The position numbers and the translations under genes were made by a program. A stretch of DNA of 64,000 bases, from assembly GCF_047126315.1 (NCBI RefSeq), contig NZ_CP138953.1, forward strand, positions 2,170,001 through 2,234,000. The letters run 5' to 3'. Positions 40,595-49,119 of the stretch are shown piece after piece. Each line of letters starts with the position of its first letter. The first letter of the stretch is position 1. The notes under the pieces were generated by a model. That model made no database searches. It was not told where the DNA came from and saw only the letters and a list, made by a program, of their open reading frames with translations. Source of the DNA: Shimia sp022448905 (GTDB lineage Bacteria; Pseudomonadota; Alphaproteobacteria; Rhodobacterales; Rhodobacteraceae).

Positions 40595-42033
40595 GCCTGT
40601 GGACATCTGAGGCCGCCGCTAAAGCGACCGGCGGCAAAGTCACCACTGCGTGGGAATGCGATGGTGTGTCGATTGACACGCGCACCATCGCGCCGGGCGA
40701 CTTGTTTGTGGCGCTGACGGCGGCGCGGGACGGGCACGAGTTTGTGGCGCAGGCGCTGGAAAAAGGCGCGGCGGCTGCCTTGGTGAGCCGGGTGCCGGAG
40801 GGCGTGTCACCAGATGCGCCGCTGTTGATTGTGGATGATGTGCTTGAAGGGCTGGAGGCGCTGGGGAAAGCCGGGCGCGCGCGCACCGACGCGCGGGTTG
40901 TGGCGGTGACCGGCTCTGTTGGCAAAACTTCCACAAAAGAAATGCTGCGTGCCATCTTAGGCGGGCAGGGTCGGACCCATGCCTCTGTGGCGAGCTATAA
41001 CAATCATTGGGGCGTGCCACTGACCCTCGCGCGGATGCCGCAGGACACCGAGTTTGCGGTGATCGAAATTGGGATGAACCACCCCGGTGAGATTTCGCCG
41101 CTTGCAAAGATGGCCCGACCGCATGTGGCGCTGGTGACTACGGTGGCGGCGGTGCATTTGGAAGCCTTTGAGAACGTGGAAGGCATCGCGCAGGAAAAGG
41201 CGGCGGTATTTGACGGACTTGAGCCGGGTGGCATTGCGATTGTGAACGCTGACATTGAAACTGCCGATGTGTTGCGCACCCATGCGCAGAGCCTGTCAGC
41301 GGAGATCCAGGAGTTTGGTGAAACCGCCAAAGACTGGCGGTTGGGTGACGTGAAGCTGACCGGCAATGTCACTGTGGCGCGCGCCATTCATGGCGGCGAT
41401 TTGGCAATGTTCAAAGTGCAAAGCGCCGGACGGCATTTTGCGATGAACGGGCTTGGCGCTTTGGCTTCCGCCGAGGCCTTGGGCGCGGATTTGGCGCTGT
41501 CGGTGGCTGCTTTGGGACGCTGGACGCCGTTTGTGGGTCGTGGCGCGCGGGAAACGATTTATCTCGATCCGGTAGAAACCGAACGCACGTTGGTGCTGAT
41601 TGACGAGGCCTACAATGCCAACCCAACCAGCCTTGGAGCGGCGCTCGAGGTTTTGGCGGCGGCGGTGCCTACCAATGGCGTGGGCCGGATTGGCAAGGGT
41701 CGTCGGATTGCCTTTGTTGGAGACATGAAAGAGCTTGGCCCACAAGAGGTTGAGATGCATGCGGATTTGGCGGGTCACCCGGCGATGAAAGACATCGATG
41801 TGGTGCATTGCGTGGGCCCGTTGATGCAGCATTTGCACGCCGCCCTGCCAGAAGAAAAACAAGGGCAATGGGTCGACACCAGTGCCGATCTGGTGCCGGA
41901 TGTGCGTAGGCTGGTAGATGCGGGCGACGTGGTCATGGCCAAGGGCAGCCTGTCCATGGCGCTGTCCAAGGTGGTTGACGCCATCCGCAAACTGGGCCAT
42001 CCCGCCCCGCAATCCAAAAACGAGGACGCGTAA
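40591..42033 (+). CDS. murF: UDP-MurNAc-tripeptide D-Ala-D-Ala ligase MurF
   Basis: Adds the D-Ala-D-Ala dipeptide, made by Ddl, to the UDP-MurNAc-tripeptide. The 480-residue protein has the Mur-ligase ATP loop 'VTGSVGKTSTKEML', the carbamylated-lysine/Mg region near 'IGMNHPGEISPL', and the third-domain 'DEAYNANPTSLGAAL'. Gene overlaps on both sides (4 bases with murE, 1 base with mraY, TAATG) indicate translational coupling within the cluster. Confidence 0.97.
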   Translation: MSLWTSEAAAKATGGKVTTAWECDGVSIDTRTIAPGDLFVALTAARDGHEFVAQALEKGAAAALVSRVPEGVSPDAPLLIVDDVLEGLEALGKAGRARTDARVVAVTGSVGKTSTKEMLRAILGGQGRTHASVASYNNHWGVPLTLARMPQDTEFAVIEIGMNHPGEISPLAKMARPHVALVTTVAAVHLEAFENVEGIAQEKAAVFDGLEPGGIAIVNADIETADVLRTHAQSLSAEIQEFGETAKDWRLGDVKLTGNVTVARAIHGGDLAMFKVQSAGRHFAMNGLGALASAEALGADLALSVAALGRWTPFVGRGARETIYLDPVETERTLVLIDEAYNANPTSLGAALEVLAAAVPTNGVGRIGKGRRIAFVGDMKELGPQEVEMHADLAGHPAMKDIDVVHCVGPLMQHLHAALPEEKQGQWVDTSADLVPDVRRLVDAGDVVMAKGSLSMALSKVVDAIRKLGHPAPQSKNEDA

Positions 42034-43115
42034 TGTTTTATTGGCTGACCAGTCTGTCAGACGGCGGTGATTTTTTTAACCTGTTTCGCTACATCACCTT
42101 CCGCGCAGGCGGGGCGTTTATGACAGCGCTGATATTTGGTTTTATCTTTGGCAAGCCCCTGATCAATGTGCTGCGCCGCAAGCAAGGCAAAGGCCAGCCG
42201 ATCCGCGATGACGGTCCTGAGGGGCATTTTGTAAAAGCGGGCACACCCACCATGGGGGGCCTGCTGATTGTGGGGGCTTTGGTGACCTCTACCTTGCTTT
42301 GGGCGCGTTGGGACAACGGTTTTGTCTGGCTGGTGCTGTTTGTGACGCTGGCTTATGGGCTGATCGGTTTTGCCGACGACTACGCTAAGGTTTCCAAGCA
42401 AAACACCAAAGGCGTGTCGAGCAAAGTGCGCTTGTTGCTGGGCTTTGTGATTGCCGGTGTGGCCGGGGTCTGGGCGACTTATTTGCAGCCGGAGGCACTA
42501 CAATTGCAGCTTGCTGTGCCGGTCTTCAAAGAAGTGCTGATCAACCTCAGCTGGGCCTATATTCCATTCGCCATGTTTGTGGTTGTGGGCGCGGCCAATG
42601 CGGTGAACCTGACCGATGGCTTGGACGGCTTGGCGATCATGCCGGTGATGATTGCCGCCGGTGCGTTGGGTGTGATTGCTTATGCCGTTGGGCGGGTCGA
42701 CTTTACCCAGTATCTGGACGTGCATTACGTGCCGGGCACTGGCGAAATCCTGATTTTTGTCGCAGGTTTGATCGGCGGCGGGCTGGGCTTCCTCTGGTAT
42801 AATGCGCCGCCAGCTGCGGTGTTCATGGGAGACACCGGCTCGTTGGCGCTTGGTGGTGCTTTGGGTGCGATTGCAGTGTCCACCAAACACGAGCTGGTGC
42901 TGGGCATCATTGGCGGCCTGTTTGTGGTCGAAGCGCTCAGTGTGATCATTCAGGTGCTCTACTTCAAACGCACCGGTAAGCGTGTGTTCCTAATGGCGCC
43001 GATCCATCACCACTATGAGAAAAAGGGCTGGTCAGAGCCGCAAATTGTGATCCGTTTCTGGATCGTTGCGGTTATCTTAGCAATGATTGGACTGGCGACG
43101 CTAAAACTGCGATAA
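42033..43115 (+). CDS. mraY: Phospho-MurNAc-pentapeptide transferase MraY
   Basis: Transfers phospho-MurNAc-pentapeptide to undecaprenyl phosphate, making lipid I in the inner membrane. The 360-residue protein has ten membrane helices. The family signatures are 'GTPTMGGLLI', 'GFADDYAKV' with the catalytic aspartates, 'ANAVNLTDGLDGLA' and 'GDTGSLALGGALGA', and the final 'MAPIHHHYEKKGW' histidine motif. In most bacteria murD follows directly; here an unrelated sulfotransferase-like gene begins 31 bp downstream. Confidence 0.97.
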   Translation: MFYWLTSLSDGGDFFNLFRYITFRAGGAFMTALIFGFIFGKPLINVLRRKQGKGQPIRDDGPEGHFVKAGTPTMGGLLIVGALVTSTLLWARWDNGFVWLVLFVTLAYGLIGFADDYAKVSKQNTKGVSSKVRLLLGFVIAGVAGVWATYLQPEALQLQLAVPVFKEVLINLSWAYIPFAMFVVVGAANAVNLTDGLDGLAIMPVMIAAGALGVIAYAVGRVDFTQYLDVHYVPGTGEILIFVAGLIGGGLGFLWYNAPPAAVFMGDTGSLALGGALGAIAVSTKHELVLGIIGGLFVVEALSVIIQVLYFKRTGKRVFLMAPIHHHYEKKGWSEPQIVIRFWIVAVILAMIGLATLKLR

Positions 43116-43146
43116 TGGGTTTTTATTGTAGTTTTGGACAGGTGGT

Positions 43147-44205
43147 ATGGGTTCAGGTAATTTTGAAGAGTATATAGCCGACCGTTGCATTTTACACATT
43201 GGGCCGCCCAAAACGGCGACCACAACCATTCAGCGAACTCTGAGGCGCGCGGCGCCTCAGCTCATTTCCTCTGGGGTGCTGTATCCCTCTGTGGCGGTCA
43301 ATCACAGGTTCCTGGCAACTTTATGCGCCAGCGATCCAATGCGTCTTCGTCAAGTGTCTAAGCACAATTTGACCCTGGAGGACGTAACCAAAAACAATAC
43401 TGACAGTCGGCGCGAGTTTGAGGACGAGTTCTACGCGACCAAACCGAAAGTTTTGCTTCTGAGCTCCGAGCATCTGGTGCAGCTTCATGAGGACAGAGCA
43501 GGGCTGAACACACTGCGGAACTATCTGTTGAAGTTTGCAAAACGTATTGAGGTTGTCTTTTACGTACGCGACCCGCTTTTGTTAACAATCAGTCGTTTGT
43601 TTCATGGCATAAAACGGGGGGACCGGAGATTGAACACTCCGTTGGCCGCGATACCCGAATTGCCAGCACCTCAGATTATTGAAGCGTATCGCGCCGTATT
43701 CGGTTCTGAGTCTCTTAAGCTGGTGATGTTTCCGGGCGACCCTCCGATAAAATCGGACATCATGGCGAGTTTTTGGAACGCTGCTGGTCTATCAGCGTTG
43801 GGACGCAACATTGAGACGATGAGCTTGAACCAGTCCTTGTCCGGCGCGGGACTGTTGATTGCAGACGCTCTGTCAGACATCCGCCATGAATCGCTTGGCC
43901 ACGTCATGAATGGGTTTCAACTGCAGCATATCGACGGGCCAAAATTGCGATTGGAAGCAGGAAGTGTCGCGTTGTTGCGGGCACGTTGCGAAGAGACTTA
44001 CATCTATTTTCGGGAGACCTGGGGCATAGAGTTTCCGGATTGCGATCTGGCCGGTCCGCCGCGCGAAGAGCAAAACCTCTTCACCGATGAAGCCGTGCAA
44101 GGGATTGCGCAAACCATTTCTGATTTGGCGGAAGAATTGACTTCTGTCAGGCAAAAGGCGGCGCATTTACGGCGCAAGCTCAAACAAGAGAGAAATAAAC
44201 ACTAG
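43147..44205 (+). CDS. Sulfotransferase-like protein inserted in the dcw cluster
   Basis: A 352-residue protein with the two PAPS-binding signatures of sulfotransferases. A 5'-phosphosulfate loop occurs at 16-28 ('LHIGPPKTATTTI', Lys22), and a 3'-phosphate region at 136-153 ('VVFYVRDPLLLTISRLFH', Arg141 and Ser149). The C-terminus (about 318-350) is a charged, probably coiled-coil helix. An AGGTGG ribosome site precedes the ATG. There is no signal peptide, so it is likely cytosolic. Its DNA is visibly less GC-rich than mraY and murD, suggesting later insertion. It is co-oriented in the operon. The acceptor is unknown; a sugar, lipid or cell-envelope molecule is a guess. Confidence 0.75.
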   Translation: MGSGNFEEYIADRCILHIGPPKTATTTIQRTLRRAAPQLISSGVLYPSVAVNHRFLATLCASDPMRLRQVSKHNLTLEDVTKNNTDSRREFEDEFYATKPKVLLLSSEHLVQLHEDRAGLNTLRNYLLKFAKRIEVVFYVRDPLLLTISRLFHGIKRGDRRLNTPLAAIPELPAPQIIEAYRAVFGSESLKLVMFPGDPPIKSDIMASFWNAAGLSALGRNIETMSLNQSLSGAGLLIADALSDIRHESLGHVMNGFQLQHIDGPKLRLEAGSVALLRARCEETYIYFRETWGIEFPDCDLAGPPREEQNLFTDEAVQGIAQTISDLAEELTSVRQKAAHLRRKLKQERNKH

Positions 44206-44270
44206 AGCGCACGTCAGTATCTGTTGCTATGAGTAAGACGTAAGTGACTCGGAAAGTGGCAGGCGAAAAA

Positions 44271-45671
44271 ATGATTCCAGTGCAAGGGTATGACGGCGCA
44301 AATGTGGCTGTGTTGGGGTTGGGGCGGTCCGGCCTTGCCACAGCGCGGGCATTGCGCGCAGGTGGTGCGGAAGCGATTTGCTGGGACGACAATCCAACGG
44401 CGCGGGAAACGGCGGAAGGGGAAAGCTTTGTCTGTCGCGATTTGTCTCGTCAGGGCGCGTTTGAGGATGTTGCTAGCCTGATTGTCTCGCCGGGCATTCC
44501 GCATTTGTATCCTGAGCCGAACCCGGTTGTGGCCTCAGCCTTGGACGCGGGTGTGCCAGTGGACAATGACATTGGCTTGTTCTTCCGCAGCTTTGCCACA
44601 CGGCAATGGGACAATTTTGAAGTCACGCCCAAGGTGGTGGCCGTGACCGGATCCAATGGGAAATCCACCACGTCTGCGTTGATTCATCATGTGTTAACCG
44701 AGGCGGGACGGCGCACGCAGCTGGCAGGCAATATTGGCCGCGGGGTGCTGGATATTGATCCAGCGGAGGACGGTGATGTGGTGGTGCTGGAGCTGTCGAG
44801 CTATCAGACCGATCTGGCGCGCAGCCTGACGCCAGATGTGGCGGTGTTTACCAACCTGAGCCCGGATCATCTCGATCGGCACGCGGGCATGGGCGGTTAT
44901 TTTGCCGCCAAGCGTCGTTTGTTTGCGGAAGGTGGCCCGGACCGCGCCATCGTCGGCGTGGACGAGATTGAGGGCAAATATCTGGCGGGGCAGCTCTCAG
45001 AAGGGCCGGCAGATGATCGGGTGATGCGGATTTCCACCGAGCGTAAGCTGACCGGGGCGGGCTGGAATGTCTTTGCCCGCAAGGGCTACTTAAGTGAGTA
45101 CCGCAAAGGCCGTCAGGCCGGGTCGATTGATCTGCGCAATATCAAAGGCTTGCCGGGTACGCACAACCACCAGAATGCCTGCGCCGCCTATGCGGTGTGC
45201 CGGGCATTAGGGTTGGCGCCGCGCGTGATCGAAGCCGGGTTTACCTCTTTCGGCGGTCTTCCCCATCGCAGCCAGATCATCGCGGAGCAGGACGGTGTGA
45301 CCTATGTGAACGACAGCAAGGCGACCAACGTTGATGCTGCCAAGAAGGCGCTGTCCGCTTTCAAAAACATCCGCTGGATTTGTGGCGGGCTGGAGAAAGA
45401 GGGCGGTCTGGGCGATTTGGTTGAGAGTGCCGGTGGGGTCAAGAAGGCTTATGTGATTGGGCGCGAGGCGGCCAGCTTTGCGATGCAGCTCAAGGGCGTT
45501 GAGGCCGAGGTTTGCACCGACATGGCGACGGCTGTGGCCAAAGCTACGGCGGAGGCAGAGGCGGGCGATACGGTGTTGTTGGCGCCTGCAGCCGCGAGTT
45601 TTGACCAATACAACAGCTTTGAGAAACGCGGCGAGGATTTTGCCAAATGTGTCGAGCAGGCGCTCTCCTGA
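44271..45671 (+). CDS. murD: UDP-MurNAc-L-Ala:D-Glu ligase MurD
   Basis: Adds D-glutamate to UDP-MurNAc-L-alanine. The 466-residue protein has the N-terminal Rossmann motif 'VAVLGLGRSGLATARAL', the ATP loop 'VTGSNGKSTTSALI', and 'NLSPDHLDRH' and 'YVNDSKATNVDAAKKAL', which are diagnostic for MurD. I placed the start at ATG 44271 ('MIPVQGYDGA'), preceded by AGGCG; the frame is open to 44244. It starts 65 bp after the sulfotransferase-like gene. A GCGC..GCGC inverted repeat spans its stop codon but lacks an adjoining T run. Confidence 0.96.
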   Translation: MIPVQGYDGANVAVLGLGRSGLATARALRAGGAEAICWDDNPTARETAEGESFVCRDLSRQGAFEDVASLIVSPGIPHLYPEPNPVVASALDAGVPVDNDIGLFFRSFATRQWDNFEVTPKVVAVTGSNGKSTTSALIHHVLTEAGRRTQLAGNIGRGVLDIDPAEDGDVVVLELSSYQTDLARSLTPDVAVFTNLSPDHLDRHAGMGGYFAAKRRLFAEGGPDRAIVGVDEIEGKYLAGQLSEGPADDRVMRISTERKLTGAGWNVFARKGYLSEYRKGRQAGSIDLRNIKGLPGTHNHQNACAAYAVCRALGLAPRVIEAGFTSFGGLPHRSQIIAEQDGVTYVNDSKATNVDAAKKALSAFKNIRWICGGLEKEGGLGDLVESAGGVKKAYVIGREAASFAMQLKGVEAEVCTDMATAVAKATAEAEAGDTVLLAPAAASFDQYNSFEKRGEDFAKCVEQALS

Positions 45672-45703
45672 AGGAGGGCGCTGCCACGGCTTTTTGAGCA
45701 GGT

Positions 45704-45717
45704 TTGATCAACATCAA
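45704..45717. promoter_or_regulatory. FNR/FnrL box upstream of hpf
   Basis: TTGAT-CAAC-ATCAA is a perfect FNR consensus, 33 bases past the murD stop and 117 bases before the hpf start codon. No other gene lies between, so low-oxygen control of the ribosome-hibernation factor is the simplest reading. Confidence 0.7.
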
Positions 45718-45833
45718 AGTGGGCGGAAATTGGCCTGTCTATCCTGAATTCACGCAAGGAAATGAAGAGCTTGTTCCTTGTAAATCACGCAGGCGTTCAT
45801 AGGTCTGTAGTGTAACGATGAAAGGATCTGACG

Positions 45834-46151
45834 ATGCAAATTCAGGTGAATACCGACAACTTCATTCATGGTGACGAGCGTGTGATCGAGGTGGCTGAGC
45901 TGGCCGTTTCCAACGATCTGGAACATATGAGCGACCGTCTCACCCGAGTGGAAGTGCACCTGAAAGATCAGAACGCAGACAAGCACGGCCCGGACCACAT
46001 CCTCTGCACCATGGAAGCGCGGCCACGTGGCAAAGGCCCGCTGTCTGCCCATCACGAGGCGGCGGATATACAGGCCGCGCTGAAAGGGGCCGCAAAAAAG
46101 CTGCGCACTCGCCTGACCAGCGAGTTTGGCAAGGCGGACAAGCACCACTGA
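45834..46151 (+). CDS. HPF/RaiA family ribosome-associated factor
   Basis: A 105-residue single-domain protein of the HPF/RaiA (sigma-54 modulation) family. These bind the 30S decoding centre in slow growth or stress, blocking translation and preserving ribosomes. It starts 'MQIQVNTDNFIHGDERV', has the beta-strand 'RVEVHLKDQN' and the basic C-terminal helix 'AALKGAAKKLRTRLTSEF'. An AAGGA ribosome site precedes the ATG. It lacks the extra C-terminal dimerisation domain of long HPF. A perfect FNR box lies upstream and a strong terminator downstream, so it is probably a single-gene unit within the dcw region. Confidence 0.88.
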   Translation: MQIQVNTDNFIHGDERVIEVAELAVSNDLEHMSDRLTRVEVHLKDQNADKHGPDHILCTMEARPRGKGPLSAHHEAADIQAALKGAAKKLRTRLTSEFGKADKHH

Positions 46152-46183
46152 GCCGAGGTTTAACCTCAAAAGCCAAGAGTTAC

Positions 46184-46216
46184 ATGGCGTCGCCGGACTT
46201 TGGCGACGCCATTTTT
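46184..46216 (+). terminator. Rho-independent terminator after hpf
   Basis: A perfect 11-bp stem (46184-46194 with 46202-46212) and a 7-base loop are followed by TTTTT. It lies 33 bases past the hpf stop and would separate it from the next small gene. Confidence 0.85.
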
Positions 46217-46251
46217 GTGCTACGCTGTTTCTGAACTACGGGGAAGGGACT

Positions 46252-46425
46252 GTGCATTTTGATTTAGCACATACGGTTATCATTGTTGTGGCGCTGGTCG
46301 TGACCAAGCTTTTTTTGATTGTCACAGGGCTTGTTTCGGAAGAAGAACGAAAACTGGTCAGTTGGAAGATGATCCTTGCCTACTTTGTTGTCATTCTATT
46401 TGTGAACGCTGTGTGGGAGCACTGA
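46252..46425 (+). CDS. Small membrane protein of unknown function
   Basis: A 57-residue protein from GTG 46252 with a GGGGAAGGGACT ribosome site. It has two hydrophobic helices (about 6-26 and 38-54) separated by a charged loop 'VSEEERKLVSWK', so both ends probably face the same side. No family is recognised. It lies 40 bp after the hpf terminator and converges with the BaiN-like gene. A longer frame starting at 46126 would overlap hpf and the terminator, and I reject it. Confidence 0.55.
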   Translation: MHFDLAHTVIIVVALVVTKLFLIVTGLVSEEERKLVSWKMILAYFVVILFVNAVWEH

Positions 46426-46444
46426 CTAATCAAGGCAGTCCCAC

Positions 46445-47629
46445 TTACTTCAGTTTTGCTGAGATTGCTTGTCCGGCGGCCCATCCTGAGGACCAGGCCC
46501 ATTGGAAGTTGAAGCCGCCAAGCCAACCGGTGACATCGGCAGCTTCGCCGATCACATAGAGGCCGGGCACGGCTTTGGCTTCCATGGTCTTGGAGGACAG
46601 CCCGTCCGTGTCGATGCCGCCCAGGGTGACTTCGGCGGTGCGGTAGCCTTCGGTGCCGGAGGGCACCATTTCCCAGTTTTGTAAGCTGTCACACAGGGAT
46701 CGCAGTGCCACGTCGGACTGATCCGCCAGATTGCCAGACAGGTCCATTTCGCTCGCCAGATGCTCAACCAACCGACCCGGCAGCAAAGTGGCCAGTTCGG
46801 TGGTGAGGTTGCGGCGCCCTTGCGCTTGGCGGCGGTTGCGCAGCTCCTCAACCGGATCGCTGTCCGGGAAGAGATTGATGTGGATTGGTTGACTTTCCCG
46901 CCAGTAGGAGCTGATTTGCAGCATGGCAGGGCCGGAGAGGCCGCGATGGGTGAACAGCATGGCCTCGTCAAAGGCAGTGCCGTTGGCTGTGGCACGCACC
47001 GGATGCGCGACGCCGGAGATGGCTTTGAAGCGGCCATCGGAGAAGGTGAAGGGCACCAGCCCCGCGCGGGTGTCCGTGACCGCGAGGTCAAACTGGCGGG
47101 CGATGTCATAAGCCAGGCCCGTGGCGCCCATCTTGGGAATAGACTTGCCGCCGGTCGCCAGCACGAGGTTCTTGCACGATAGGGTGTCGCGGCGACCGGA
47201 TTTTTCGATCTCGACGGTGAAACCTGCGCCGTCATGCCCGACGGCAATGATCGTAGTTTCCAGCCACAGCTCCGCCCCGGCTTGCGCCATTTCAGACCGC
47301 AACATTGCGATAATGTCTTTGGCGGAGGTGTCGCAAAACAGCTGACCAAGAGTTTTCTCATGGTAGGCGATGCCGTGGCGCGCCACCATTTCGATAAAGT
47401 CCCACTGGGTGTAGCGGCTGAGGGCGGATTTGCAGAAATGCGGATTGCCGGACAGGAAATTCTCGGGGCCCGCGTACATGTTGGTGAAGTTGCAGCGTCC
47501 GCCGCCAGAAATACGGATTTTCTCGCCCGGCGCTTTGGCGTGGTCAAGCACTAATGTGCTCCCGCCGGTTTGCGTTGCGCACATCATGCCAGCGGCGCCA
47601 GCGCCCAAAATGATGGTGTCCCAAGTCAT
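46445..47629 (-). CDS. BaiN/YhiN (HI0933) family FAD-dependent oxidoreductase
   Basis: A 394-residue flavoprotein of the HI0933 family. The N-terminal dinucleotide motif is 'IILGAGAAGMMCA', followed by 'ISGGGRCNFTNM', the family's diagnostic block, and near the end 'GLYVIGEAADVTGWLGGFNFQWAWSSGWAAG', which closes the FAD site. I set the start at ATG 47629 because homology begins with 'TWDTIILGAG'. Some relatives (BaiN) act on bile acids, but for most, including environmental ones, the reaction is unknown. It reads against the dcw direction inside the murD-ftsW interval. Confidence 0.9.
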   Translation of the reverse strand: MTWDTIILGAGAAGMMCATQTGGSTLVLDHAKAPGEKIRISGGGRCNFTNMYAGPENFLSGNPHFCKSALSRYTQWDFIEMVARHGIAYHEKTLGQLFCDTSAKDIIAMLRSEMAQAGAELWLETTIIAVGHDGAGFTVEIEKSGRRDTLSCKNLVLATGGKSIPKMGATGLAYDIARQFDLAVTDTRAGLVPFTFSDGRFKAISGVAHPVRATANGTAFDEAMLFTHRGLSGPAMLQISSYWRESQPIHINLFPDSDPVEELRNRRQAQGRRNLTTELATLLPGRLVEHLASEMDLSGNLADQSDVALRSLCDSLQNWEMVPSGTEGYRTAEVTLGGIDTDGLSSKTMEAKAVPGLYVIGEAADVTGWLGGFNFQWAWSSGWAAGQAISAKLK

Positions 47630-47825
47630 AGGCGCGGGGTGCCTGATGCGGCTGCGTCCGTCAAGAGTTGAAGGGTAGGACCGTTGCATTTGGAATGCTG
47701 CGTCGGGCGTGCATCTTATTTGGATTTTGCATCCACAAAAGCTGGCAGAGCGGGCGGCAATCCACTACGCTGTGGCCCATGAGACGCGACAGCACACTTC
47801 TTTGCCATCAGTCTACGGCGCAGTA

Positions 47826-48317
47826 ATGACGATAGAGGTATTGCTGCCGGAACTGCGGGCCTATGCCATGTCTCTTGCCAAGAACCGGCATGATTCTGAA
47901 GATCTGGTGCAGGACGCCGTGGAGCGTGCCTTGCGGTCCGACAACTGTCCTAAATTAGTGAAGGAACTGCGGCCCTGGCTGTTTCGTATCATTCGCAACC
48001 TGCATGTAGATGAGACGCGAAAAAATCGGGTGCGAACGGAATATTCCAATGCGCAGAGCCGTTTATCTATTGATCTGACGCAAAGCCAAGATCACGCGGA
48101 TGGCGTAGCTGTGCGGATGACATTTGCGACCTTGCCCGCGCCGATGCGAGAGGTGTTGTTTCTCGTGGATGTCATGGGCATGAAATACGCTGAAGCCGCA
48201 GAGATAATGGATGTGCCGCATGGTACGGTGATGAGCCGGGTGAGCCGCGCGCGGCGCGCGTTGATCAAAGCAATGGAAGCCGGCTCTGACGGGGCTGATG
48301 AGGATACCAAAAGATGA
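47826..48317 (+). CDS. ECF-type RNA polymerase sigma factor
   Basis: A 163-residue sigma-70 family factor with only regions 2 and 4. Region 2 includes 'RHDSEDLVQDAVERAL' and 'PWLFRIIRNLHVDETRK'; region 4 includes 'LPAPMREVLFLVDVMGMKYAEAAEIMDVPHGTVMSRVSRARR', the helix-turn-helix that reads the -35. The start is ATG 47826; an upstream in-frame extension to 47709 lacks homology. It overlaps the anti-sigma gene by four bases, so the pair is co-made. Likely targets are its own operon and possibly the neighbouring sulfite dehydrogenase genes; that is inference. Confidence 0.92.
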   Translation: MTIEVLLPELRAYAMSLAKNRHDSEDLVQDAVERALRSDNCPKLVKELRPWLFRIIRNLHVDETRKNRVRTEYSNAQSRLSIDLTQSQDHADGVAVRMTFATLPAPMREVLFLVDVMGMKYAEAAEIMDVPHGTVMSRVSRARRALIKAMEAGSDGADEDTKR

Positions 48318-49051
48318 CCGAGCTGAGCGACAGCGATTGGGATCTGGTCAACGCCTATGCGGATGACGAACTGCCTGCCTCTGACCAGCAGGCGTTTGAA
48401 GCGCGCTTGAACGTTGAGCCCGCCTTGCAGGCGGCGTTGCAGCAGGTGCGCATGGTGTCCGGCGCTTTGGCGCAGATGCGGCCGGATGTGGCCCCTCTTG
48501 AGGCGGCACCGGCACAACCAGCCAACCGCAACTGGCGGCCATTGGCGGCCTGTGCGTCTATTGCCGCGGCTGCTGTAATTGCGGCGGGCGTGTTCTGGAT
48601 GTCGTCCAAGGCGTCCACGGCACCTTTGGCGTTACATCAGGCGTTTCTGGACACCCCCTATGCGTTACCGTCCGGCGGAGAGGTGCGGCGGGTTGAAGGG
48701 CAGGCGGACGCTTTGGCGCCAGAGTTGGCACTGGCCAATCTCTATCTGGTGGATCGGGTGGCGTTGTCCGGTGATCGCAGTGCGGCCCATTACAAAGGGC
48801 GCAACAACTGTCGTTTGACGTTGATTTCCGGTCCAAATCTGTCGGGCGAAGACGTGCCGGACGGGATGCGCGCGGCGCAGTGGGAAAACGGCGGGCGTGG
48901 CTTTATGGTGATGGCCTCGGGCATGGATCAGCGCCGGTTTAACGCGATTGCAGAGTTTTTGCGCCAAGCAACCCATGCGCCAACGCAGCCCAATACGGTT
49001 TTGGCGATGAAACAGGCCACGGATGCGGCCGCGCCCTGTCAGCAGGTCTAA
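48314..49051 (+). CDS. Membrane-bound anti-sigma factor
   Basis: A 245-residue protein cotranscribed with the ECF sigma gene (ATGA overlap). The N-terminal ~50 residues ('DWDLVNAYADDELPASDQQAFEARL') resemble the cytosolic sigma-binding part of anti-sigma factors with an acidic helix. A single membrane helix follows at about 75-97 ('WRPLAACASIAAAAVIAAGVFWM'), then a ~145-residue periplasmic domain. There is no HxxxCxxC zinc motif, so it is not a ZAS-type redox sensor. The signal sensed is unknown. A weak CACCATTC/GAATGGTG stem follows in the convergent gap. Confidence 0.82.
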   Translation: MTELSDSDWDLVNAYADDELPASDQQAFEARLNVEPALQAALQQVRMVSGALAQMRPDVAPLEAAPAQPANRNWRPLAACASIAAAAVIAAGVFWMSSKASTAPLALHQAFLDTPYALPSGGEVRRVEGQADALAPELALANLYLVDRVALSGDRSAAHYKGRNNCRLTLISGPNLSGEDVPDGMRAAQWENGGRGFMVMASGMDQRRFNAIAEFLRQATHAPTQPNTVLAMKQATDAAAPCQQV

Positions 49052-49119
49052 AAGACAGACCCTCCACCATTCAAATCTGCGTTTCCCGACGAATGGTGAA
49101 AGGCCTTAGGTATCTGGGG

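Noticed and set aside
45660..45681. GCGC-type inverted repeat across the murD stop as a terminator
   Set aside because: The loop would be only two to four bases and the T run lies more than ten bases downstream, so termination is doubtful.
46126..46251. N-terminal extension of the small membrane protein after hpf
   Set aside because: It overlaps the hpf coding end and its terminator. The GTG at 46252 has a much better ribosome site.
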